DNA of 64,000 nucleotides. Origin: an uncultured Rhodospirillaceae bacterium (GTDB lineage: Bacteria; Pseudomonadota; Alphaproteobacteria; Dongiales; Dongiaceae). The DNA is taken from contig CADEFF010000005.1 of NCBI GenBank assembly GCA_902826565.1, forward strand, positions 13,148 to 77,147. Direction: 5' to 3'. The first letter of the stretch is position 1, and the number at the start of each line of letters is the position of its first letter. Below are positions 24,281 through 32,418 of the stretch, piece by piece. Below the pieces are notes generated by a model. It was not told the origin of the DNA. It saw only the letters and a program-made list of their open reading frames with translations, and did not search any database. The position numbers were made by a program, and so were the translations under genes.

Positions 24281-25243
24281 CTAGCGGCCCGCCGCCGAGC
24301 GGATCCTGGGGCGTTCCTTCGGCTGCGACGACGCCGCAAAGGCGGCGCGCGCATAGTCGTCCTCGGCCACCTGCTGGAAGAGCCAGTCGCGGAAGGCGCG
24401 GACGACCGGACGGCTCAAGGCGCCTTCCGGATAGAGCACGTGATAGGTGAATTCGACACCGTAATCGGCGCCGAAGGGCATGACGAGCCGCTTGCGATCC
24501 ATGAGCTCGCTATAGATCGAGGTCAGCAGCAAGGCGATGCCCTGTCCTTCGACGGCGGCCTGCACCAGCACCTGGTAATTGTCGACGATGGTGCCGCGTC
24601 GCGCACCCGCCGGGTCGAGCCCATGGGTGTCGAACCAGCGCTCCCAGTCCTGATGATCGAACTCGTGAAGCAGCGCATAGGCCTTGAGGTCGTCGGGCTG
24701 GTCGAGCGGCCCGGTGCGTGCGAGCAGGCTCGGGCTGCACATCGGCACCCGGCGCGAGCGGAGCAGCGGCTCGGCGCAGATGCCGGGCACATCGAGCCCG
24801 GTCCAGTGCACGGCGAGATCGACCTTGCCCGAGCTGAAATCGGCGACGTCGGCGGTATGCTCGAGATGGAGCTGGATCTCCGGGAAGTTCTGCAGGAAGG
24901 CGCCGATCCGGGGCGTGAGCCACCAGGCCGAGAAATAAGGCGGAAGCAGCAGCGACAGATGCGGCCGGTTCGCGTCGCGCCGGAGCCGCTCGACCATGAT
25001 GGCGACCTGGTCGAAACAACCCTGCACCGAGGGCAGAAGCTCCTCGCCGTAAGGCGTCAGCAGAAGCTGCCGCGCCTGGCGGGTGAAGAGCTGGAATCCG
25101 AGATAATCCTCGAGCGCCCGCATATGGTGCCCGACCGCGGCCGGGGTCACGCCCAGCTCGTCCGCCGCCTTGGTAAAGCTCAAATGCCGCGCCGCCGCTT
25201 CGAAGGCGCGCAGGGCATTCAAGGGGGGCAGGATTCGGGCCAT
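24281..25243 (-). CDS. LysR-family regulator, GcvA type
   Basis: 320 residues. N-terminal winged helix-turn-helix LPPLNALRAFEAAARHLSFT and KAADELGVTPAAVGHHMRAL are typical of the GcvA branch, whose opening xxLPPLNALRAFEAAAR is near invariant. The remainder is a periplasmic-binding-fold effector domain (DLAVHWTG, YALLHEFDHQDWERWF). It lies 84 bases ahead of the BtpA/PfkB pair on the same strand and may control it, though LysR regulators more often face their targets. No inducer can be named. Confidence 0.88.
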   Translation of the reverse strand: MARILPPLNALRAFEAAARHLSFTKAADELGVTPAAVGHHMRALEDYLGFQLFTRQARQLLLTPYGEELLPSVQGCFDQVAIMVERLRRDANRPHLSLLLPPYFSAWWLTPRIGAFLQNFPEIQLHLEHTADVADFSSGKVDLAVHWTGLDVPGICAEPLLRSRRVPMCSPSLLARTGPLDQPDDLKAYALLHEFDHQDWERWFDTHGLDPAGARRGTIVDNYQVLVQAAVEGQGIALLLTSIYSELMDRKRLVMPFGADYGVEFTYHVLYPEGALSRPVVRAFRDWLFQQVAEDDYARAAFAASSQPKERPRIRSAAGR

Positions 25244-25432
25244 GGCACCTTACGGAACGGAGGTCCGGCGGACGGGCCCGATAAAAGGTCAAAACCCGCA
25301 TCGACGCAAGGGCCGGGCCGCCGGCGGTCGCTGCCCGCCTGCATAGGGTCCCTGTCTCTCCAATACAGCCGAAAGTAGCGGCCCCGATCCCGGCGATCGG
25401 CCGGGCGAGCTCGTGCGGCCCGCGCGCCGCCC

Positions 25433-25867
25433 TCAGCCGACGCGCTGCAGGATGTGCTGCGCCGCGACGGCGAGACGATCGCCGACACGAAGCTCCGCCG
25501 CGCCGAACACGCGCCGCTTCGCTTCGTCGTGGCCGGTGACGGTGAAGCGCGCGTCGATCTCCTCGCCCGCGAACACCGCCGTGATGAAGCGGATGCGGTC
25601 ATAGCCGAGCGACACCACCGGCACGCCCGAGACGGCGGTCAGCCTTACTGACGCCGCCGACAGATAGCCGAGCAGGAGGATCGCCTGCGCGATCGGACGG
25701 CCATAGGGCGTCGTCCGGCAGAATGCCTCGTCCCAATGGATCGGATCGTCGTCGCCGGTGAGGTCGGTGAAACTCTTCAGCTCGGCCACGGCGATGCGGC
25801 GACGGTAGCGGCCTTCCGCGCCGAGGGGGAATATCGTCGAGAGCGGGGTGTCGGAAGCCTGCGTCAT
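25433..25867 (-). CDS. MaoC-like hot-dog hydratase
   Basis: 144 residues with the R-hydratase hot-dog fold. FTDLTGDDDPIHWDEAF carries the catalytic Asp/His of the hydratase 2 motif, and PYGRPIAQAILLLGYLSAAS follows it as in the family. It should hydrate an enoyl-CoA to an (R)-3-hydroxyacyl-CoA. ATG 25867 has GAGG upstream; a GTG at 25915 lies inside an operator-like palindrome and is less likely. It is transcribed away from the BadI/BadH/ligase operon, sharing its regulatory region, so it may supply a hydration step in the same pathway. Confidence 0.82.
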   Translation of the reverse strand: MTQASDTPLSTIFPLGAEGRYRRRIAVAELKSFTDLTGDDDPIHWDEAFCRTTPYGRPIAQAILLLGYLSAASVRLTAVSGVPVVSLGYDRIRFITAVFAGEEIDARFTVTGHDEAKRRVFGAAELRVGDRLAVAAQHILQRVG

Positions 25868-25913
25868 CGGACTGTCGGAACCTCGAAACGAAGGGAAAGA
25901 AACTTCAAAACCC

Positions 25914-25958
25914 ACTAGATAAACTAGTTTGCCCCGATCGCGCCGCCCGTCCTAGGAT
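25914..25958. promoter_or_regulatory. Shared operator palindrome and plus-strand promoter
   Basis: ACTAG (25914-25918), five bases ATAAA, CTAGT (25924-25928) form a perfect interrupted palindrome in the divergent space between the MaoC gene and the BadI-like gene. A plus-strand promoter candidate TTGCCC (25929-25934), 18 bases, TAGGAT (25953-25958) begins right next to it, so a bound regulator could block the polymerase. The CTAG core is rare in such GC-rich DNA. Confidence 0.45.
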
Positions 25959-26002
25959 CGAGACAAGCCGCGCATCCATCCAAGTAATAAGGTGAAGTTA
26001 CC

Positions 26003-26773
26003 GTGCAATACAAGGACATCCTTTACGACGTCAAGGACCGCGTCGCGACGATTACCATCAATCGTCCGGACAAGCTCAACGCCTTTACTCAGAACACCAT
26101 TTACGAATGGGAAGACGCGCTGACCAAGGCGTCGAACGACAAGAAAGTCGGCGTCATCGTCTTCACCGGCACCGGGAACCGCGCCTTCAGCGCCGGCGGC
26201 GACGTGAACTGGGAGAAGGAAGGCGGGAGCAAGACCGAGGACTACAAGACCGCCCATATGCTGATCGCCTGCCCGAAGGTGGTGATCGCCCGGGTCAATG
26301 GCTGGTGCATCGGCGGCGGCAACCATCTCGCCTATTTCTGCGACATCACGATCGCCTCGGAACATTCGCGCTTCGGCCAGAACGGCCCGCGCGTCGGCTC
26401 GCCCGCCGGCGGCTACATGGTGGCGCATCTCGCCAACATCGTGGGCCACAAGCGCGCCCGCGAGATGTGGATGCTCTGCCGCCGCTACAGCGCGCAGGAA
26501 ATGCTGAACTGGGGCCTCGTCAACGCGGTCGTGCCGGAAGCGAACCTCGACGAGGAGGTCCGCAAATGGTGCGACGAGGTCCTGTCGCTTTCGCCGACGG
26601 TCCTGAAGTGCATCAAGAACTCCTTCAAATACATCATGGACGACACCATGAAGAAGGACATGTTCGAGAATCTCAACGAGGTCGCGCCGAACTACTTCGA
26701 CACCGGCGAACAGGAAGAGGGCGCCAGCGCATTCCTGCAAAAGCGCAAGCCGAACTTCGAGCCCTATCGCTAG
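26003..26773 (+). CDS. Enoyl-CoA hydratase/isomerase family, BadI-like ring-cleavage hydrolase
   Basis: 256 residues of the crotonase superfamily. Oxyanion-hole elements are FSAGGDVNW and WCIGGGNHLAYFCDI. Beyond the family, it shares features with 2-ketocyclohexanecarboxyl-CoA hydrolase (BadI, Rhodopseudomonas): FGQNGPRVGSPAGGYMVAHL, GHKRAREMWMLCRRYSAQEM, and the C-terminal YFDTGEQEEGASAFLQKRKP, the last like the DTDESREGVKALQEKRKP end of BadI. BadI opens a 2-ketocyclohexane-CoA ring to pimelyl-CoA; DHNA-CoA synthase (MenB) is related. Start is GTG 26003 with GGTGAAG upstream. It leads an operon with a BadH-like SDR and a PaaK-like CoA ligase. Confidence 0.83.
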   Translation: MQYKDILYDVKDRVATITINRPDKLNAFTQNTIYEWEDALTKASNDKKVGVIVFTGTGNRAFSAGGDVNWEKEGGSKTEDYKTAHMLIACPKVVIARVNGWCIGGGNHLAYFCDITIASEHSRFGQNGPRVGSPAGGYMVAHLANIVGHKRAREMWMLCRRYSAQEMLNWGLVNAVVPEANLDEEVRKWCDEVLSLSPTVLKCIKNSFKYIMDDTMKKDMFENLNEVAPNYFDTGEQEEGASAFLQKRKPNFEPYR

Positions 26774-26947
26774 CCGCGACGGGATCGCGACCGGTCGAAG
26801 GCGCGCCGCCCGGCGAGCGTCGGGACGGCGCGGCCTTCAGGCCGGGAACTCCGAAGCGAACGCCGTTTATCGAACAATGACGGCCGCGCTGCTCGCGGCG
26901 CCCGGGCCGGAGCGATGCAAAGAAGCGAATTCAACAGGGGGAAATCC

Positions 26948-27688
26948 ATGGCTGAGGGAAAACTCGCATTCGTGACCGGCGCGGCGGGCGGCATGGGCCG
27001 CGCGGCGGTGGCGCGGCTGGTGAAGGACGGCTATCGCATCGCCGCGATGGACCGCGACCAGAAGGGCCTCGCCGAGGTCGCCAGGGAGCATGGCAAGGCA
27101 GTCGTCGCCTACCCTTGCGACCAGACCGACGAGAAGGCGGCGCGCGCCGCGGTCGGCGAGGCGATCGCGAAGCAGGGCCCGATCGATGCCTTCGTGAACC
27201 TCACAGGCTGGGCCGGCACCACGCGCTTCTTCGAGGAGACCTCGGACTACTGGCGCAAGGTGATCGGCATCAATCTCGAATCGCTCTTCTTCGTCGCGCA
27301 GCCGATCCTGCTCGACATGATCGAGCGCAAGCGCGGCAAGATGGTGTTCGTCGCCTCCGACGCCGGCCGCGTCGGCACCAGCGGCGAGGCGGTCTATGCC
27401 GCGACCAAGGGCGGCGTGATCGCCTTCGGCAAGAGCCTCGCGCGCGAAAACGCCCGCCATAACATCCATGTGAATGTGGTCTGCCCCGGGCCGACCGAGA
27501 CTCCGCTCCTCAAGGCGGAGATGGAGGAGAATCCGGACCTGATCCAGCGCATGACCCGGATCATCCCGTTCCGCCGGCTCGGCCAGCCGGACGACATGGC
27601 CGGCGTGATCGCCTTCCTTTGCTCGCCCGATTCCGATTACATGACCGGCCAGACGGTCAGCGTAAGCGGCGGATTGACCATGGTCTGA
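26948..27688 (+). CDS. SDR-family dehydrogenase, BadH-like
   Basis: 246 residues. VTGAAGGMGRAAVARL (cofactor), NLTGWAGTTRFFEETSDYW in place of NNAG, VFVASDAGRVGTSGEAVYAA and TKGGVIAFGKSLARENARHN, then VVCPGPTETPLL and SVSGGLTMV. The SDAxRVGxSGEAVYAAxKGG and VCPGPTxTxLL stretches and the SGGLTM end match 2-hydroxycyclohexanecarboxyl-CoA dehydrogenase (BadH), recalled from memory. Note NLTG for NNAG. It would oxidise the alcohol made by hydration to the keto-acyl-CoA that the preceding BadI-like enzyme hydrolyses. ATG 26948 follows CAGGGGGAAAT. Confidence 0.83.
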   Translation: MAEGKLAFVTGAAGGMGRAAVARLVKDGYRIAAMDRDQKGLAEVAREHGKAVVAYPCDQTDEKAARAAVGEAIAKQGPIDAFVNLTGWAGTTRFFEETSDYWRKVIGINLESLFFVAQPILLDMIERKRGKMVFVASDAGRVGTSGEAVYAATKGGVIAFGKSLARENARHNIHVNVVCPGPTETPLLKAEMEENPDLIQRMTRIIPFRRLGQPDDMAGVIAFLCSPDSDYMTGQTVSVSGGLTMV

Positions 27689-27709
27689 CGGCGAGCCCCG
27701 GAAAATCCC

Positions 27710-29047
27710 ATGGAACGGCGATATCAGGACGAACGGTTCGAAAAGGCCGAACCGGCGCATATTCGCGCCTATCAGCTCGAGCGCGTCGGGAAGATGGTGG
27801 CGCATGCCTGGCGGACCAACCCCTTCTACCGCGACCATTGGCTCGCCCGCGGCGGCAAGCGCGGCAAGATCGGCTCCTTCGAGGAGTTTCGCGACAAGAT
27901 CCCGATTGTCCGCAAGAAGGACTATGTCGCGGATCAGGCGGCTTACCCACCCTATGGCAAGCGGCTCGCCAGGGTGATCGACGGCAAGGAGCCCTTCTAC
28001 ATCTTCAATACCAGCGGTACCAGCGGCCAGGGTGTCGAGGTGCACGCCATGACCGAGCGCGAGCGCCGCGCCGGATATGCGGTCAGCGCCTATTGCTATC
28101 GCTGGGCGGGGCTGGAGCCGGGAGACAAGTTCTTCCTCTGCTTTGGAATCTCGATGCTCGGCGGCGGCCGAATCGAGCTTTACGGCCTCGAGAATTACGG
28201 CCTCACTGTGTTCCCGGTCGGCAACTACGACGTCAATCGCAAGCTCGAGCTTATGCAGCGCTTCAAGCCGCAGGCGGTGATGGCGACGACCTCCTACATC
28301 GGGCATCTTGGCGCCGTCGGCGTCGAGAAGGGGAGCCTGCACAGGCCGAAGGTGCTGTTCGGCGGCGGCGAAGGTGCGAGCTTCTCCTGGTTCGAGATGC
28401 AGCAGGAGATCTGGGGTGCGCCCTTCTTCAACCATTACGGCGCGACCCAGAACCGCGTCGATCTGATCTATCCCTGCGAGCGCGGCATCGGCACGCGCGA
28501 CCATCCGGGGATGCTGCACAATATCGACCCCGGCTTCTTCCTCGAGGTGCTGGATCCGGAAACCGGGCGCCAGGTGAAGGACGGCGAGCGGGGCGAGCTG
28601 GTGGTGACCAGCCTCATCCATCCCGACTTCCCGCTGATCCGCTACGCCATGGGCGACGCCGCGGTCTATCACACCCCCAACTACTGTAGCTGCGGCCGAC
28701 CCTTCTGCGGCATCGAGCTCGCCACGGTCGGGCGGATCGACGACATGAAGAAGATCAAGGGCATCAATGTCTGGCCGGATGCGGTCGACGAGGCGCTCTT
28801 CGTGCATGGCGGCGTCGACGAATATCAGGTCGTGCTGAGCCGCGACGCCACGCAGTCCGACGTGGCGACGGTCCGCCTCATGGCGAAACCGGAGCTCGAT
28901 GCAGGGGCGGTCGAAGCGCTGTGCGAGAAGGCCCGCTGCGCGCTTCGCGAGAAGATCGGCATCCGCTTCGAGGTGGTGAGCGTGCCGCAGGGCGGGATCG
29001 CCCGCAGCGAATACAAGGCCCGCCGCTGGATCGATCAGCGGAGCTGA
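27710..29047 (+). CDS. Phenylacetate-CoA ligase (PaaK)-family acyl-CoA synthetase
   Basis: 445 residues of the adenylate-forming PaaK branch. Motifs: FNTSGTSGQGVEVHAMT (ATP phosphate loop), FGGGEGASFSWFEMQQE, HYGATQNRVDLIYPCE (adenine-binding YGxxE-like, with Q), VVTSLIHPDFPLIRYAMGD, a CSCGRPFCGI Cys cluster, GRIDDMKKIKGINVWP, and the C-terminal lysine region ARSEYKARRW. It activates an aryl or cyclic carboxylic acid as its CoA thioester. With the BadI- and BadH-like genes just upstream it probably feeds the pathway; 21-base spacing argues for one transcript, ended by the terminator downstream. Confidence 0.86.
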   Translation: MERRYQDERFEKAEPAHIRAYQLERVGKMVAHAWRTNPFYRDHWLARGGKRGKIGSFEEFRDKIPIVRKKDYVADQAAYPPYGKRLARVIDGKEPFYIFNTSGTSGQGVEVHAMTERERRAGYAVSAYCYRWAGLEPGDKFFLCFGISMLGGGRIELYGLENYGLTVFPVGNYDVNRKLELMQRFKPQAVMATTSYIGHLGAVGVEKGSLHRPKVLFGGGEGASFSWFEMQQEIWGAPFFNHYGATQNRVDLIYPCERGIGTRDHPGMLHNIDPGFFLEVLDPETGRQVKDGERGELVVTSLIHPDFPLIRYAMGDAAVYHTPNYCSCGRPFCGIELATVGRIDDMKKIKGINVWPDAVDEALFVHGGVDEYQVVLSRDATQSDVATVRLMAKPELDAGAVEALCEKARCALREKIGIRFEVVSVPQGGIARSEYKARRWIDQRS

Positions 29048-29072
29048 AACGCGGGGACCTCAAGGATCGAGC

Positions 29073-29103
29073 GAGGGCGCCGGATCCGGCGCCCTCTTCT
29101 TTT
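29073..29103 (+). terminator. Intrinsic terminator after the PaaK-like gene
   Basis: GAGGGCGCCGGA (29073-29084) and TCCGGCGCCCTC (29085-29096) form a perfect 12-bp inverted repeat, followed by TCTTCTTTT. It ends the BadI/BadH/PaaK transcript and lies just before the convergent ABC transporter gene, whose stop is at 29109. Confidence 0.85.
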
Positions 29104-29108
29104 GCGGA

Positions 29109-30275
29109 TCAACCGGCGAGGAAAGCCCGGCAATCCCGCCGGTCCCAGCCGACCGTCACCGTCTCGCCGACGCTCGGCACGCCGTCGATCTCCGAGCGCG
29201 GCACCTTGATCATGAAATCCTGCGACCCGCCGAGAGCGGTCCGCAACCGCACATGGTCGCCGTGATAGATCAGCTCCAGCAGCCTTGCCGACACGCGGTT
29301 CTGGCGCCCCGTCGCGCGCAGGCCGACCGCCACGCTCTCCGGGCGGATCGAGAGCAGCACCCCCTGCCCGGCCGCCAGCGGATCGACCGCCGTGGCGCCG
29401 ACCTCGCTTCCATCCGATGTGCGGATCCTGCAGCCGCCCGCCTCGGCCGCGACCACCGTGCCGGCAAGCTGATTGTTCTCGCCGATGAAACCGGCGACGA
29501 AGACGTTGGCCGGTTCCTCGTAGAGCTGGCGCGGCGTGGCGAGCTGCTGGATGCGGCCGTTGCTGAAGACCGCGATGCGGTCCGACATGGTCAGCGCCTC
29601 GTCCTGGTCGTGCGTGACATAGACGATGGTGATGCCGAGCCGCGCATGCAGATGCTTGATCTCGAGCTGCATATGCTCGCGAAGCTGCTTGTCGAGCGCG
29701 CCCAGCGGCTCGTCCATCAGCACGAGCTTCGGCTCGAACACGAGCGCGCGGGCGAGCGCCACGCGCTGCTGCTGCCCGCCGGAGAGCTCCTGCGGCCGCC
29801 GCTTGCCGAAGCCGCCGAGCCGCACCATCTCGAGCGCCGCCGCCGCACGCATCGCGATCTCCGCCTTCGGCCGCCGGCGCGCAAGGAGCGGGAAGCCGAC
29901 ATTCTCCTCCACCGTCATGTGGGGAAAGAGCGCGTAGTTCTGGAACACCACCCCGATGTCGCGCTTGTGCGGCGGCAGGTCCTTGATGGACTTTCCCTGC
30001 AGGCTGATGTCGCCGCGCGTCGGCACCTCAAAGCCCGCGAGCATCATGAGGGTGGTGGTCTTTCCCGAACCCGACGGGCCCAGCATGGTCAGGAACTCGC
30101 CCTGCCGGATATCGAGATCGAGGTCGCGCACCACCAGGGTTTCGCCGTCGAAGGTCTTCTGGACATCGGCGAAGCGCACGAAGCCCTCGGGCCTTGCTTG
30201 ACCTGCCTGGGCCGGTGGCGGCGTCTCGCGCTGCTGCATGGGGCGTGGGCTCCGTTCTCTCGGTTCGGCCGGCAT
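29109..30275 (-). CDS. ABC transporter ATP-binding protein (PotA-like)
   Basis: 388 residues. After a 40-residue Pro/Arg/Gln-rich N-terminus comes a full ABC domain: Walker A LGPSGSGKTT, Q-loop VFQNYALFPHMTVEENV, signature LSGGQQQR, Walker B LVLMDEPLGALD, and H-loop YVTHDQDEAL. The C-terminal TOBE domain (LSIRPESVAVGL) is typical of CUT1/PotA importers. It powers the permease pair encoded upstream. ATG 30275 lies 5 bases after the permease stop; ATG 30239 is a second candidate giving a protein nearer the usual 350-370 residues. Confidence 0.9.
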   Translation of the reverse strand: MPAEPRERSPRPMQQRETPPPAQAGQARPEGFVRFADVQKTFDGETLVVRDLDLDIRQGEFLTMLGPSGSGKTTTLMMLAGFEVPTRGDISLQGKSIKDLPPHKRDIGVVFQNYALFPHMTVEENVGFPLLARRRPKAEIAMRAAAALEMVRLGGFGKRRPQELSGGQQQRVALARALVFEPKLVLMDEPLGALDKQLREHMQLEIKHLHARLGITIVYVTHDQDEALTMSDRIAVFSNGRIQQLATPRQLYEEPANVFVAGFIGENNQLAGTVVAAEAGGCRIRTSDGSEVGATAVDPLAAGQGVLLSIRPESVAVGLRATGRQNRVSARLLELIYHGDHVRLRTALGGSQDFMIKVPRSEIDGVPSVGETVTVGWDRRDCRAFLAG

Positions 30276-30280
30276 CGGGC

Positions 30281-31111
30281 TCAGCTCGGGCGAACGCCGC
30301 GGAGCCGCTCGCTCCGCCGGCGAAGATATTCCATCGTGCCCATCATGACGATGGAAACGAGGATCAGCACCGTCGCCGCGGCCGCGATGGTCGGGCTGAT
30401 GTTCTCGCGAATGCCGGCGAAGATCTGCCGCGGCAAGGTGCGCTGCTCCGGCGTCGCGAGGAAGAGCGCCACCACGACCTCGTCGAAGGAGGTGGCGAAG
30501 GCGAAGATCGCGCCGGCCACGACCGCGGGCAGGATCAGCGGCAGGGTCACATGGAAAAACACGAAGAAGGGCCTGCCGCCGAGGCTCGAGCCCGCGCGCA
30601 GCAGCGTCCGGTCGAAGCCCTGCAGCGCGGCCGAGACGGTGATGACGACGAACGGCATCGCCAGGACGGTATGGCCGAGGATCAGGCTGAAATAGGTCCC
30701 CACCACCCCGAGCCAGGCATAGAAGAAGAAGAGCCCGACGGCGGTGATGACGATCGGCACCACCATCGGCGAGATCAGCAACGCCATGATGAGGGCCTTG
30801 CCGCGGAACTCGGCGCGCACGAGGCCGAGTGCCGCAAGCGTGCCGAGCACCGTCGCGATCACCGTGGTGAAGCCGCCGACGATCAGGCTGTTCTTCAGCG
30901 GCACCAGCCAGGCATCGTCGGTAAAGAAGGTCACGTACCACTGGTCCGACCAGCCGGTCGGCGGGAAGGTCAGGATCCTGCTGTCGGTGAAGGAGAGCGG
31001 CAGGATGATGAAGAGCGGCAGGATGAGGAAGGTGAGGACGAGCCCCAGCACCAGGAAGAGCAGCCTGCGGAAATGTCGCTGCGAGGGTAGCACGGCGCCG
31101 CTCATGCTCAT
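30281..31111 (-). CDS. ABC transporter permease (PotC-like)
   Basis: 276 residues with six predicted membrane helices. It has the EAA-loop region (LRAGSSLGGRPFFVFFHVTLPLI), which contacts the ATPase, and the ITVSAALQGFDRTLL helix before it, as in polyamine-type permeases. It forms the channel with the PotB-like protein, with which its gene overlaps by ATGA. Substrate probably a small cationic or amino-acid-like compound, judged from family alone. Confidence 0.9.
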   Translation of the reverse strand: MSMSGAVLPSQRHFRRLLFLVLGLVLTFLILPLFIILPLSFTDSRILTFPPTGWSDQWYVTFFTDDAWLVPLKNSLIVGGFTTVIATVLGTLAALGLVRAEFRGKALIMALLISPMVVPIVITAVGLFFFYAWLGVVGTYFSLILGHTVLAMPFVVITVSAALQGFDRTLLRAGSSLGGRPFFVFFHVTLPLILPAVVAGAIFAFATSFDEVVVALFLATPEQRTLPRQIFAGIRENISPTIAAAATVLILVSIVMMGTMEYLRRRSERLRGVRPS

Positions 31112-32370
31112 CAGGCGAGCCTCATCTTGCCGAGCCCGACCAGCCGGCTATAGAGCGCGAAAAGTACGAAGGTCGCGATCAGCAACCAGGCGCCGAGGGC
31201 AGCCGCCTGGCCCCAATTGATCGTCTGGTTGGTGAAGAGCGCGATGAAGTAGCTGACCATCTGGTCGTCCTGACCGCCGACGATCGCGGGAGTGATGTAA
31301 TAGCCGAGCGCCAGGATGAAGACGAGCAGCGCGCCGGCCGCGACCCCCGGCACGGTCTGCGGGAAATAGACCTTGCAGAAGACGAGCAGCGGATGGGCGC
31401 CGAGCGAGCTTGCGGCGCGCGTCTGCGCGGCCGGGATCGCCTTCATCACGCTGTAGAGCGGCAGGATGAAGAAGGGCAGCAGCACATGCGTCATGGCGAT
31501 GAGCACGCCGGCGCGATTGAACATCAGCGGCAGCGGCTCGGCGATGATGCCGGCCCAGAGCAAGGCGCCGTTCACCGGCCCGGATTCCTGCAGCATGATG
31601 GCCCAGGCCATGGTGCGCACCAGGATCGAGGTCCAGAACGGGATCATCACCAGGATCATCAGGAGATTGGTGATGCGAGCCGGCAGGAGACTGAGCGCGT
31701 AGGCGGTCGGATAGCCGAGCAGGAAGCAGAGCGCGGTCACGCAGGCGCTGATCCAGAAGGTCCGGATGAAGAGCAAGACGTAGAGCGCCTGCTCGGGCGC
31801 GACGCGTTCGATCTCCCCGGTGGGTGCGCGCTCGAGGTCGAGCGAGGCCAGCAGATAGAAGGGCGTGATCGCCCCCGACTCCTGCTTGATCGTGGCCCAC
31901 CACTCGTTCTGGCCCCAGCGCGGGTCGATCTCGACCAGCGCCTCGCGCGCGGGCCGGGCCTCGACGGCAGCGAGGTTCCTGCCCGTGCCGAGCACCAGCT
32001 CGCGAAAGCCGGTGCGGCTGTAGTTGAGACGGCGAGCGAGCCGGCCGAGCGCCTGGGTTTCCTTGCCGGCGGCGAGGTCCGCCAGCAGCGCGTCATAGGC
32101 GGCATCGGGCGGCAGGCCGGCGCCGTCCCATGCGGCGAGCGCCGCGGTGGTCTGCGGCATGAGCTCGGGCATGATCGCGTTGTCGATCGCGCGATAGAGA
32201 TAGAGCCCGATCGGCGCGAGGAAGGTGATGGCGACGAGCAGGAGCGCGGGCAACAGCAGGCCGATCGCGCGGCGTTTCTCCTGCCGCTCGGCCTGTCGCA
32301 ACTCGCGTTTCAAGTCCTGACCGTATCCGTCGTCGACCGATCGACGGCCGGCGCCATCGTTTTCCGCCAT
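31111..32370 (-). CDS. ABC transporter permease (PotB-like) with a large extra domain
   Basis: 419 residues, against about 280-300 for PotB. The usual permease begins only near residue 195 (LYVLLFIRTFWISACVTALC) and ends with the EAA loop (SSLGAHPLLVFCKVYFPQTV). Before it stand a basic N-terminus, one membrane helix (IGLLLPALLLVAITFLAPIG, about 36-55) and about 140 residues rich in Ala/Arg/Glu that would sit outside the membrane. Related long permeases exist in alphaproteobacterial polyamine/opine-type systems. TTG 32385 is an alternative start. Confidence 0.88.
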   Translation of the reverse strand: MAENDGAGRRSVDDGYGQDLKRELRQAERQEKRRAIGLLLPALLLVAITFLAPIGLYLYRAIDNAIMPELMPQTTAALAAWDGAGLPPDAAYDALLADLAAGKETQALGRLARRLNYSRTGFRELVLGTGRNLAAVEARPAREALVEIDPRWGQNEWWATIKQESGAITPFYLLASLDLERAPTGEIERVAPEQALYVLLFIRTFWISACVTALCFLLGYPTAYALSLLPARITNLLMILVMIPFWTSILVRTMAWAIMLQESGPVNGALLWAGIIAEPLPLMFNRAGVLIAMTHVLLPFFILPLYSVMKAIPAAQTRAASSLGAHPLLVFCKVYFPQTVPGVAAGALLVFILALGYYITPAIVGGQDDQMVSYFIALFTNQTINWGQAAALGAWLLIATFVLFALYSRLVGLGKMRLA

Positions 32371-32385
32371 GAGGCCTTGCAACAC

Positions 32386-32408
32386 GGGGAGGGCACGGAG
32401 CCCTCCCC
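32386..32408 (-). terminator. Intercistronic hairpin between binding-protein and permease genes
   Basis: GGGGAGGGC (32386-32394) and GCCCTCCCC (32400-32408) pair perfectly around a 5-base loop, without a T-run. A hairpin right after a binding-protein gene commonly stabilises that part of the mRNA or reduces read-through, so that more binding protein than permease is made. Confidence 0.5.
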
Positions 32409-32418
32409 GCGGAGCATG

